From: Paraspadella gotoi
Lineage: Eukaryota; Chaetognatha
NCBI GenBank assembly: GCA_051294375.1
Contig: CM119268.1
Span: 14,591,396 to 14,655,395, forward strand
Reading direction: 5' to 3'
Length of the DNA stretch: 64,000 nucleotides
A program made the translations under genes and the position numbers. Shown here in pieces: positions 43,898-57,200 of this stretch. Below the pieces are notes generated by a model, which was not told the origin of the DNA, ran no database searches, and saw only the letters and a list, made by a program, of their open reading frames with translations. Position 1 is the first letter of the stretch, and every line of letters starts with the position of its first letter.

Positions 43898-45143
43898 GAG
43901 CGTGATTCCATGATTAGCGGCGAGGGATAGTGGGCGCCCCAAGGCGCAAAAAGGGGGAAGAGTAAACGAAATTTTCGAATAAGCAACAATGAAGACTCAT
44001 TGTACTCAAAATCGATGCCATATTCAAAAGCGAGGCGGGGGAAGTCCGATAATTTCTAGAATATTTATTTTACCCAGTAAAATGTGCGAAATCTTTCGAA
44101 GTTCTAAAATAAAAACGACCAGATGGCAAAAAAAAAGAAATAATCATGCGGCTTAGAAGTAACTTTTCTCGCTTTTGATAGCAACGCTCCATTTGAGTGA
44201 TTTCAACACGTCACAAAAAAAGCCGACGTCAAACTTCGTTACCTGACGTCCAGGCCGACGATCCCCAGGTCTCTGCCGCTGTCTCTGTCTCTCTCTCTGG
44301 CGCCGCAAAATGTCCCGGAAGGACGTCTGGGCGCCGCACCAATCCACCGCTAAAATCAACGCCAGCGCCACCAACAAGCAGCGCATTAACGAACCTCGCA
44401 TTTCTTTTTTTTGGGTTAAAAACCATACGGCGTCTCGTCACTCGATGATATGACAAAATTAAGAAGGAAAATTAATATTGTTTCCTCCGTCGCGTGCGCC
44501 ATCTTAAATTCAATTAACCTTTCTCGCTGAAAAACAAAAGATCTGAAAAATAAAATCCGTTCAAAATGAAATAAAAACACGATTTTGGAGAAAAAAAGAA
44601 AAAAAAAAAANNNNNNNNNNNNNNNNNNNNNNNNNNNNNNNNNNNNNNNNNNNNNNNNNNNNNNNNNNNNNNNNNNNNNNNNNNNNNNNNNNNNNNNNNN
44701 NNNNNNNNNNNNNNNNNNNNNNNNNNNNNNNNNNNNNNNNNNNNNNNNNNNNNNNNNNNNNNNNNNNNNNNNNNNNNNNNNNNNNNNNNNNNNNNNNNNN
44801 NNNNNNNNNNNNNNNNNNNNNNNNNNNNNNNNNNNNNNNNNNTTTTTTTTTTTTTTTAAATTTTAAAAGTTTAATCAGAGTCACGAAAAATATGAAAAAA
44901 TCTAGAGCAGATTCGTTGATGAAAGATTTTTCTTTGCCGATGATGATCATCATCATCATCATTTGTTCGCCAAAGCGCCTCTCTCTCCGCCCTTCTTGAA
45001 GGCAACGTTGCTGGGCGTAGTCAGAGTCTCTCTCTCTCTCGAGCTCTCTCTCTCTTTCAAAATTCAGCGCCCACAACGATAACGACTTCGAGTAACGACG
45101 TTTGACTATCGAAGGGCAGCCCAAGCTTTTCAAATATTTACAA

Positions 45144-45205
<62 letters not shown>

Positions 45206-48200
45206 GCCATGGGAAACCGAATTGGAATATATACAACTCAGAACACCAGAATCATAGAAATGAAAAAGAATCAACTCGATTTCTAACTCAGTCGATGTGA
45301 TTTTTTTTTTCTTCATCAGAATTCGGACGGATTGATAGAAAGATGGATTTACGAATAACAACTTTCCGAGGTTCTCGCGAGATAAAAAAATCCACTTGGT
45401 GATGAAGTTGAACGAATAAACCAAAGGAGATCGCACGCAAACGAATTTAAAAGTTTAATCAGAGTCACGAAAAAATATGAAAAAATCTAGAGCAGATTCG
45501 TTGATGAAAGATTTTTCTTTGCCGATGATGATCATCATCATCATCATTTGTTCGCCAAAGCGCCTTTCTCTCGCCCTTCTTGAAGCAACGTTGCTGGGCG
45601 TAGTCAGAGTCTCTCTCTCTCCTCGACCTCTCTTCGCTCTCTCTCTCTTTTCAAAATTTCAGCGCCACAACGATAAACGACTTCGAGTAACCGACGTTGA
45701 CTATCGAAGGGCAGCCCAAGCTTTTCAAAATTTACAATATCTCTCTCTCTCTTCTCTCTCTCTCTCTCCTCTCTCTTTCTCTCTCTCTCTCTAGCCATGG
45801 GAAACCGAATTGATAATATACAACTCAGAACACCAGAATCATAGAATGAAAAAGAATCAACTCGATTTCTAACTCAGTCGATGTGATTTTTTTTTTCTTC
45901 ATCAGAATTCGGACGGATTGATAGAAAGATGGATTTACGAATAACAACTTTCCGAGTTTCTCGCGAGATAAAAAAATCCACTTGGTGATGAAGTTGAACG
46001 AATAAACCAAAGGAGATCGCACGCAAACGAAGCCGGCGATGCCAAGGTCGAATATTTTCCCCGGACGTCGAAGGCCTCCATCTGGACGCCGATCGAGTCT
46101 TTCGAATCTGAGAGATTCCCACCGACGAAATGGATCGTCGAAAACGGCGCTCTTCCCCACATTTCGAACGCAATCGGGAGAGAAAACTGAGAGCCCATTA
46201 CCTTTTGGTAACTTTTACGTTCGCGCCGGAGACAGGTGTAGTTTTTTTTTTATAGATTTTTTTCTTTCTTTTTTTAAAAAAACGAGGCATAACAAATGAT
46301 AACAACAATGCCAGGAAAGGGGATATTTTTAGCATCGACAAAAAACATGCATATATATATATATATTCGGACTTTTCGCCGCAAGAATAGGAAAAAAAAA
46401 ATCGAGAATCCGGGGAAAGCAGCGGGGCCAAAGGAGAAAAAGAGTCAAAATCGCCAAGGAGGAGGAGGAAGAGGAGGATGATGATAAGAATTGTGTTTTG
46501 AAAGAGGGGGGCGTGGGGGGGGGTGTAGGAAGGCGGAAGAAGTACCCCTAGAGAAACAGAGTCAACAGAATCGAGGTAATTAAGAACGGCGATTTTCACC
46601 GAGGGGGGCGTGCGTGCTCGCAGAGGCGTGAAAGTTGGGGGAGAGGATTAAAATATGGCGGGGGCGTTGCTGAAAGTAGTGTGGTCGGAGGGCTCGCGAA
46701 ATGTGTAGTCAGGTATTGCACCGACTCGCAAAGAATATAGTGAGTTAATGGTGGGACGCTTTCAAGGCGCCGAGTGTTTCTTGAGAGCCGGGAAGCGAAG
46801 AGGGCAGGATGGAAAATTAAGTATAACTAAGTATAACTTTATACTAGAAGCTCTTGTAATCGGGTATGTCGTTTGGCAACTGTTTAATCGAAACGAGTTT
46901 TTAAATCGAAATCGAAACAGAAAATGGTCATGATCTACAGGCAATCCTATTTGTCTCATTATCCTTTAACTGGTCTCCAGTTTCTATGCAGTTTTTGACG
47001 CCATTTTCGCTTAATTTTTTCTTCCTGTCATTCTCACGTATCCCCTTCAAACGTTACGATTTCAGTGTTAATTCCAGTTGNNNNNNNNNNNNNNNNNNNN
47101 NNNNNGTAATAGTTTAAACATTGGATGGTTTCCTCTTCAGATTTGTCCTTGTCACCTTTTTCGTCTGTCATCGTTTCGTCTCCAACATCGAAGCTCTAAA
47201 AATAAACACTTCGCTGAAGTGGGCGACGGCTTCGTCCAACAGAAAACGAAACTAAAGAAGACTATGTCGCGGCCGAAAAAAAAATATTCAACCTCATATA
47301 ATGAATAAATGGATAACTTGGTATAACCAATATAACAATTATTCATTCATTTAATATTAATAAATAAGCTATCTTGTCCCTGACTATGGACAGTCTTTGT
47401 GATTTAAGGCCTCCATCACTCTTACAAGATAATGACATGGCAGTTCCCTGCAAGCTTTCAATCAAGACTCTCTCACAGTCTCGTTTATACACTCCCAGAG
47501 TACCAGGCTTCCACATCAATGAAGTGGCAAATATTATGTATATTAGCAATACCAATTTCATCAAATTCGGTTCTTTGTATTTTGATGTTAGTGCGGAGTA
47601 CAATATAGTATTCCCCGATATAATACTTAAGGGATTGGTCCTTTTAAACAATTGAAACATTCTTTGAAATATTAAACCACTTCATTGATAGAAAAGCCAG
47701 ATACTACTCAGGCAGTGAATAAATGTGACAGAGAGAGTCTTGACTGAAAGTTTGTAGGGACATGGTATATCATCTTTATAATATCTTTTAATAGAGATGG
47801 AGGCTCAAACCACCAAATTTTATTGAATAAACGGATAACTTTACGTATATAGGTAGTAGCAATTTCATAAATTTTAATATTTTTTTAAAACCTTTATAAC
47901 TAAGTATACATACCTAGTCTTAATATTAGAATAAAAAATAAAAACATAACTTTAAATAACTATTAAAGTAAAGACTACATTCATACAGAACAGCCGCGAC
48001 CAAAAAACAAAGCTTATCACAGTCTAAAAACTATTTTTTGTGACCGAATGAGCGTCGACGGGTGAAAGGGAAGGAAGCAGCGTGACGTCAGCGCTGAACT
48101 AATATTTTTTGTTTGTGTTTTTTTGCGGTTACGAGGCTCAAAAAGGTTTTTAATATTACATGTTCACATATTCATTATTCAGTTCGTGTATACCAAGCGA

Positions 48201-51200
48201 ATAAAATTTCCTCTTCTTCTGGTCATACATACTTGCCAGAGAAAACAAAGTTGGGAAACATCACAGAAAATAAACATACATTTTTCAAACAAGCTAAAGG
48301 TTTTTTTTTTAAATTAAACTCTTTTTCCATATTCTTCGGTGTAGACAATGTTTTTATTAAATACGAAGATGATAAAAGGAGGCCGAGTCTCGAAGAAGCG
48401 AGCCGCCCTCTGGAGATCAGCCAGGCACGTCTCTAGCGTCCCCTCCACCAGACCTCTGGCCTCCAAGCCACCCCTGAGGGCCACCCCGTCCACGAAAACA
48501 GGGTTAACGGCGAGAAGATAACGATGAGGACCAGGAAATAATTAAAATTCCTAAACGATACGAGCTTTCTTCTAGTCAGAAAAATACATTCGCTGTTATT
48601 CATACCAACTTAAATCATTCAAAAACAATTTCGGATCTGACGCGATAACTCTGTTTAAAAAAAAAAAAAAAAACTTTCGGATTGATTATCTGACCTATTC
48701 GTTTAGCTTTGTTAAAAATTCCACAAAAAAGGGAAAAGTTTTAAAAAAATAAATTTTTAATGATATTTAAATGTTCCAGGCCTTGTACGCTGAACACGTT
48801 TCATGGCCTGGTGATTTCTATCCTGGGATAAAAAAAGAACAGTAGGCTCAACAGAAAAAAGATATATTGGTTTCCTGATAAAAAATATACTTTCCCCAGG
48901 AGTTTTTTCCCCGAATGTTAAAAACGACGATGAAAAATACACAGGCAGTGATTTAACCAAATGAGTTTTATCACGATCTAAATCAATCATTTTTTTTTTA
49001 TCCTCATAATTTAAAAAAAAATACATTACTCGACTTTAAGTAGGGAAATGATTAGACTTCACTCCACGATAGAACAGTATCATGAGAAAACTCCGCGAAA
49101 TCGGAGAAATCGTTATCCCAACCTCTCAAATTCTAGCTCCATCTCAAATTCACAACAAGCGAGATAAAAATCCTTTTTCCACCAGGGAACTAAGATCTAG
49201 TCTTCGATTCGAAATCTTTTAAATTCTCTCTGTGATTCTTTGTCTCTCGCGAGCTCGCGTTTCTCCTCTTTCTTCTCACGCCACCAAAGGCTTTCCCCTT
49301 GACGAAAGACTCCCTCTCTCTCTTTTCTTCTCTCTCACACAAAATCCCTTTTCAGTCTTTGGGTATTGCAGAGTCGAAAGGCCGACCGATGATATCTCTC
49401 ACCCACTCGCACAAAGAGCCTCTTTATGGTTTTTCTCTTCTGAGATGGGAGAAAAGCTAGGAGAAAAAAGCAAGGAGAGAAACTAAAAGTAAAAGAAAAT
49501 CAAATCTAATAGATGCTTTATTAAATCTGAATCTTTCAAAGTGGCTCAAATTTAAATAAAGCTAGAAATGAAAAACTCAAACCTTTGTCAGAAAGAGTCA
49601 GTAAATTATTCAATATAATAATAAATTATAAACTTTGTAGGTGATTAGATGTAAAGTGATAAACATAAGTTAAAAATTAAGTGATGAAAGCTTCACGTAA
49701 ATCTTTTCTGGAGTTCGTTCGTTCGTGTTCTTTCTCTCTCTCTCTCTCTCTCTCTCTCCCCGCTCATTCGCACCTGGAACTGTTTTTGGCTTCGGAACCA
49801 AGGCCGACCCACAAGGAAAAGGAGGGTTGGTGTACTAGGGCAGTGGGGTTTTAGCCATTAAGCAAAAGATTCTCTCGCTCTCTTCAACGCTCACCTCGGC
49901 GGGTTTTGTATACTTTCGTGTAAACAGTGAACAAACAAGGAATAAACAATGAATGAACAATGAATAAACGATGAATAAACAATGGAGTCCGATATCAAGG
50001 ATCATCGTGATCCGGTCGTCGCACAAATCTTTAACGAGGCGAAAAAATTTCCCATTAACTAGACAACCAATCAATCTTTTAATATTTAGGAACATCTTTG
50101 ACAGAAAAATTCTGCCGATTTTTCTTTCAATTTAATCATTAAAAAAGCCACGGGAAAAAAAAGAAAATCAATATTTATGATTCAAATCTCCTTTTACCTC
50201 GCTGAAAGCAGAAAAGCGGGTTTTCCGTGACGACGGTTAAAAAGCTTTAAAATTCGGATCAATCCTTTTTTGAAAAAAAGGGAAAATCAAAAAGTCTCGA
50301 AAAACCGGGAAAAAGTCTAGCGATTCTCGAAGAGAAGAAGGAACCTGGCAAAAAAGAAGGAAGGAGTGGGGGAAATATGATAAGAAAAAGCGGAGATAGA
50401 AAAGCGAAAAGGAGGAAGAAATGAATAAAAAAAGTGGAAGGAAGAAACCTACAAGAACCGAAAATACCCCCCCCATCATCAAAACGGCAAGACAAAGAAA
50501 GAGCGATAGACAAAGATACTGCCCCCCCCCCTTTTCCGTTAACGGCTCATCATAAAATCGTTAAGAGTCGAAACGAGGACCCACGGGGAAGCGAACATCT
50601 ACGAAGGGAGGAGAAATGTGGTCACATTGTGGTCAAAGTCGAGGGTGGCCGTCGAAAGATCGAACGCGGGCAGTAAAAATCAAAGGGGGGGTCGGGGCAG
50701 GAGAATGGTCTGTTGTGAATGAATGAGATGAGGAATTTGATTGATCATTATCAAAAATCATGTTTTATTATCATATTATATTTAATATATTAAATATTGC
50801 TTCTGCTCCCTACAATCCCGTAGGAGAGTTAGGGACTGAAGAAAAACTAGGATCTTCGCGGCTTGACCTTTTTAGCGTGCTAGATCGGCGACGGAAAAAG
50901 GCCGTAAATGAACAAGATTTTTGACCTTTCGTCCTCTTGAGACGATTCGGGGCTAGCGGCGGAAATGGCGCTCTTGATCTCATCCTTTTCTAACCTGGTC
51001 GACCTACATAGCCTCATCACTCCCTTAAAAATGAAAGGGGCTGGTCCGCTTGGTCATTGGTCAACGTCGGACAACTTGGTAGTAAGGCGTAGTGAAAGTT
51101 GCAGATCAAAATTCGAATAGTTAATCATGAACAGTCTTGGACTAAAGAACATTGATATACAAAAATTTTTTAACATTTTTTTTAAATTTTCGCATACGCC

Positions 51201-54200
51201 TATATTTATACATAGTACTTACCATAGAAAATGTTAAAATTTTAAAATAATGTTTTCTAAGTTTTGAAAGCAGATTCGAATTCCTCATTTAAAGTTGATA
51301 AAAGAAAATATAAGTCTTAATCAAAAATTCTTACATTAAGTCAGCCAAAAATTAAAAAAACTATATTTTTTATACTAAAATTTTATTATAGGTTAATAAT
51401 AATAGTTTTTTAGGATTTTGATCCACTTAATGAAATAATTTTCTGAAAAAAGTTATATTTCCTTTTCGTGAGGAATTCGAATCTGCTTTTAAAAATAAGA
51501 AAAAAAAAATTACAATTTTCACATTTTTTATAGCGAGTACTATGTATAAATATAAGTATGCAAAAATTGAAAAATAAAAATTAATTTTATTTATTTAAAA
51601 ATGTTCACAGGTACAAGCTTGTTCATGTTCTACTATTCGAATTTTGATTCTCCTTGATTTTAATATTTTTGCTACGCTTTACTGGGTAGCTAATAGCTAC
51701 TAGCTATGGTACAACATCCGCGGCAGTCGACGATTGATTTAATAGCTATTCAAAGCAAAAATTGATGATCAAAATCAATGGCCGGGGAAAAAAAATCGAT
51801 TTTCACGGTTTTTGATCGATCGCCCCTCGGGCGGGCGGAAATCGTAAAGACTCGAGTTGAAAACTGAGAGGTCAAATTGAATCGCGGGCCAAGCCAAACG
51901 GACGTTCTTCTATAAAAGACCCGAAAGTTTGTTTTGTCAAGGAAGTCGTCCGAGTGTTTTCTTGTTTGAGGGAAAAACATTATGTACAACGATGACGGGG
52001 ACGATGAGGAAGACGATCATNNNNNNNNNNTTCTTACATTATATCAGCCAAAAATTTAAAAAACTATGTTTTTTATACTAAAATTTTATTATAGGTTAAT
52101 AATAATAATTTAGGATTTTGATCCACTTAATGAAATAATTTTCTAAAAAGAGTTATATTTCCTTTTATCAACTTTTCGTGAAGAATGCGAATCTGCTTTT
52201 AAAAATAAAAAAATATTTTAAAATTTTGACATATTTTATGGCGAGTACTATGTATAAATATGGACGTATGCAAAAATTGAANNNNNNNNNNAAAAAAAGC
52301 TAAGCGGCATAAAGGAAAACCTTGTCGGATATGCCGATTTTAACGAGTTCGTAATTTAAAGGGTTTTTTTTTTTTAGCCGACCCTTTATCAAGAAAAAAC
52401 GTCCGCCGAGGATTTTAATTGCAAATGGAAAGCGAAAGACGTCAGTCACCTACANNNNNNNNNNTTTTCTTCCGAAAAGAAAATTTCTCTCGATTTTCTT
52501 CGATGGCTTTTAACCTTTATTACAATAATAAACTGTTGATGATGGAGGCAACTGCCATTAATAGATTATTATTGGAGGAGAGAAAAAAGGAACGGCTCCC
52601 TCTTTTCTTTTATATTCTTATAATTCTCTCATATCATGAACGATTCTTTTTGAATTTCCTCGAGTTAAATGAACGTTTTATCATTTTAATTAAAAACTAA
52701 TAATTTGATGTTTTACTAAATCCTTTATGTTAGGCTACCGACGGATTTTAAAATAATAAATTATTTTTTCTATATGTAACAAAAAATAAACTTCTACATC
52801 ATGACGTCACCGGAAAAATGCAAAGATCATTGCGTGGATATTTGCCAAGAGGTAAGATTCGAGTAACACCCACTAGAGCAAGGCCAGTAGAATAGCTGAA
52901 AGATCATATATATAAACATTATATCAAAATATTTCCAACATTTGCAACCGGAAAATAAATTACAAGTAAACAACATCATAGGGAAAAAACCTAGGGAACA
53001 AATGATTAATATTCAATATTCCAATCGATGAAAATTTTCCTTTGAATATAGAGAAAAATCCTCGAAGCGAGCGAAAGACAAAAAGGGTACGCGAGATCCT
53101 TTCATCAACCTTTTTTTTTTTATTTCTCCACATCACGCAGAATCGCTTCGGTTGCGGAGACAATCACAGCAAAAACGTGCTGGAAGAGAAATGTGAGAAG
53201 GCTCATCAAATCAAGAATCATTGCCACGATTCAAATCACAAAACTGACCAATGTCGCTTCGTCGATCATTGCCACGCCCAAAGCCAATGCGACGATCGCG
53301 TCAAAGCGGAATGTCACGAATCCAATCACGTCCATGATATGTGTCACTTGCAGTCGCATTGTCAATCCACCACTCATCATGACAACACACATTGTCATCC
53401 CAAGGCTCACGCTCACGACCATTGTAAGACCAACGATCATTGCGTCAAAAAAGATCACTGTCACGCATCGAAACGCGGTGGAACGATCGGACACTGCAAG
53501 GCGGCCGACGCGGCGGGAAACGAGGGGATTTGCGTGACTCAAGAGAAAGAAGGTTAGTCAATAGACATCAGTTCACTAATCTGTTTGTTTTTTTTCCTTT
53601 GTCGTTTGCGTATAAACGGAAAATGATATACGCGTAAAATAATTAGGGTTTTTATACCAAATTTCCACGGGACTATTTATGTCAAAAATGTTTCGTAAAC
53701 ATGAGCATAGTACACTTAAGCATAGCACACTACTGCTTCTTCAGTAAGATAAGCTACGTCGTAGAGACGAAATTTTTAGTTAAGAAAGCAAATTTTGAGA
53801 TTTTCAGAGATAAAAAAAACAATTCTGAGTCGTATTCTCTCTCACTGCGCGTAAAAAACTCATTTGCATAACTAAAGAGACTGACTTTTAAGCGTGGGCA
53901 CCGGGGAGAGAGCAGAAGAGATCTAAAGCGTCATTTAATTTTTTTTAATTATATTTATGTGCTTTAATCGTAATTTGCTTCTTATTTTTTTTATTTTGAA
54001 ATCACTGTCATTTTTGCAGGTCATTGTCATCATGAACCCTGTTCCGATCACCGTTGATTTCCAACTTCAAGCCGGGAAAAGACGACAAAAGTACAACGGG
54101 AACATTTGATTTTCAAAAGATCTTTAGTTCGATGAAAGCGAAAAAATAAAGTTATTTTATGTAACAAAAAATACCCCGGTCATGATTTAAAATATGCTGA

Positions 54201-57200
54201 GAACTCAAAGGTTGTAATAAAAGTTAAAAGGTAATAAAATTTGAGTATATGTTCAAATCGAGTTTTATAAAAATATAACCATTTTCAATATTAAAGTGAT
54301 ATTATCCGCACCCTGCCTAAAAGAAAACGCCAATGTCGTGGAAGAGAAAAAGTTGAACGAAAGAGAAAAAGTTGAACGAGAGGACGAGAAATATCGAGGA
54401 AGAGATAAGAAAGGGGCTGGATGTTAGGGAGAGGAAATAAAAACTCACCTCGCATCCGATGAGCGGATCGAAACCAAAGTGACTGGGTTGACACTTGTCG
54501 CATGCATCGTCCTTGACGACGTTGGGTCCGCAAATGCAGTCCCCGTTGTTGGGATCGCACAGTCCGTACGCGCAGTTGCACGCTGTTAAAAGATGAAGAA
54601 TAGATAATAATATTAAGATTAATAGTAAATAAAATAAACGACGCCTTAGGCTCCCGTTTATGATTCATTACAGAAATTTAAAACTGACGTTAACCATTGT
54701 CGGCAAAGATTATAAGTGGGTATAATTACAAGACTAATCTCAGAGTTAATCAGATTGGTTGAATGAGGCAGAAAGAACTGCGACAGCTGATGGGCTAAGA
54801 GGATTTTTTCCACGATGACGAGCTGAAAGCAAATCGGTTTTGATGGGCGGAAAGCGATGGTGATGTAAAACTAAAAGCCTTGGCAGTGACCGTAGGCTAA
54901 AAGGATAGTCGATTTTGACTGGAATTGGTTTTAAGGGACAGGGCAGGGAAATGGACAAAGAAGAAAAAGGAAGCGTTGACAGTCTTATGAGATTGATGGG
55001 CTAAAAAGGCATGGCTGATGGGGTAGAGCGATTGTTTAGTCCCGGGGGGAAATAAAACTAGATTTGATTTCGGTGGAGTTAACGTTCGACAATAAAAATC
55101 GGAACCTCGAAAAGAAACGAGGTAGAATGAGGAAATTAACGATTGATTCTTTAGGCGAGCGGGTTTTTTAATAGAAATAGCGAAAAGAAAATAATGGGCC
55201 TGGGATCCCAGAAGGACTCCAGTAAAAGAACTTGCAAAATCTTATTACGTATAACAAACTATTCATAAACGAGCATTTTTATACAGGAGACGTATTTGTT
55301 TCCCCCTCCCCAACCACTCCTCACACCCACTCCTTCGTTGATTCCATAAGGCGGAGAGCATAACATTTCATACAGCCTCGCTCCACAGCCTGAACGACTG
55401 CCTAAGACTCACGCTTGCAGTTGGGGAATCCGTAAAAGCCCGTCTTGCACTGGGAGCAAGTTCGTCCGATGACGTGGGACTTGCAATCGCATTGTCCTCC
55501 GTAGTCGCGGCACTGGAAGGAGAGGGAACCGTCGATGTTGCACTCGCAATTGAGGGCGCCGTTGTTGTACTCGGAGGTCAGGGAAAAGGCGGACTCCTTG
55601 CAGAAACGGGCTCGAGTCGCGCGCTTTGGGAATAGCAAGAGGTTTTTTGCGGGTTGGGGGATGTGTGTGTGGGGGGGGATGAGATTTAAGTTTAAAAACC
55701 GTCGCCGAAAGTAAAATCGACAAGATAACTGAGATAACACGGCAGTAATAAACCTAGAAGATAAGCGTGTGAAATTTAATTACTTCTTTAGGTTATAACT
55801 TCACAAACCTAAATTCTAAAACTGTACTAAAACACAGCCGCGTTTCTCTTGGAACTGGCCGGGAGAAAAAACAAATATCTCGCCGCGAAAAAACGAAACG
55901 GGAGAAAATTGAATTCGGCTCAGAAAATATCATCAAAGAACGGGGGGGGGGAAAGATTGGGAAACGAACGGTTTGGCAACGATAAGGAAAACGGAGAAAG
56001 TTGAAAAAGCCAGATGTCGAAAAAATGACAGAGAAAATGAAAGCGGAGTGGGGAGGCTGGGCGGGTTGGAGTTAGCGGAGGATGAAAAGGAAAAAAGAAA
56101 CTCCTCTGGGTCAAAAGTCGAGGAAAATATGAAGTCGCGCGCGATCGAGGTGAGGAGTTGAGGAAGACGAAAATCTCGACGAGCCCCCCCCCTTTTTCCG
56201 ATCCGACTAAATCCCCACTAGATTTTTTGTTCAAGTTTGGATTAGGCGATTTACATTTTGAATACATAGCGCAGCTAATTTTTTTTCTTTTTAGATTTTT
56301 AAAACAAATATTTTTCACTAATTATATTTATAAAAGTATTAATTATATATACATATATATTATTATTAGACTTATATTTAATATTTTTAAACGAACCATG
56401 TCAAATCATATAAGATATATAGATAGATGTAGATGTAAATTAAGAAATTCGATAACATAAATCTATGTCTATATCTATGCCTATTACATACATAGTATGC
56501 CTATTACATACATAGTTCACGGAGATTGAATTAAAGTTTCTACTACAAACGCTAACTAATAAAGAGATAGAAAAATTATTAAAAAAATTTTGTCAAAACG
56601 ATTTGACACTGAAGGAACAAACCTAGTTTGATTAGTGGCCGCAATAATGGAGACGAATTTTCCGTTCTCATATCTTTTTCGTCAAAAAAGCAAACAAAAG
56701 GCGGTCATGGCAAACATTCTTTAGTAAGATGACAAATTCAAAGTAAACTTACCGAATGTAAAAACTGTCCCCGGCGCAAAACTGGATAAATTCTCCAGCC
56801 TTGTCCACTGGCAAAGGGTCCAAAACTTTTTCATTGTACGAACTTGCCGGGACGGCGATTACGTAATCCTAGTATAAGTAAATGTTCATATTTTTTTGAA
56901 AATAGTCAACGAAGTTTTGCATTTTTCTTAAAAGATTAAAAACAATGCATATTCTTGGGCATATTTTATAAATTCCAAAATATAAAACAGACAGAAAGGA
57001 TTGCACGGACATTATCTAATTGGATTAATGGATTTTATGTTTTTATATTTATAATTATTATTCTCCGATATAATATAATCTAAATTTTGAAATGTTTTCC
57101 TTTGTCTTTTGTTTTGCTTACCAACCACAGCGTTTGTTCAGAGTGAATTAGAATTTGATAAGTTGTGTCCGTAAGCTGAAAGGTATCGCTGCCTCCACTC

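Larger units (their letters stand above)
46241..51097. other. Laminin intron interior
   Basis: AT-rich with CT-rich tracts (49732-49758) and one N gap. Apart from the orphan stretch at 48366-48532, nothing coding is supported on either strand. Confidence 0.5.

Noticed and set aside
38645-54582. Reading the VWC region as the end of one gene and the start of a second, separate laminin
   Set aside because: LE2 (54449) and LE3 (40229) join in phase at a canonical LE boundary and the domain order across the gap is exactly that of a single alpha-3/5 chain, so a single gene with two starts fits better.
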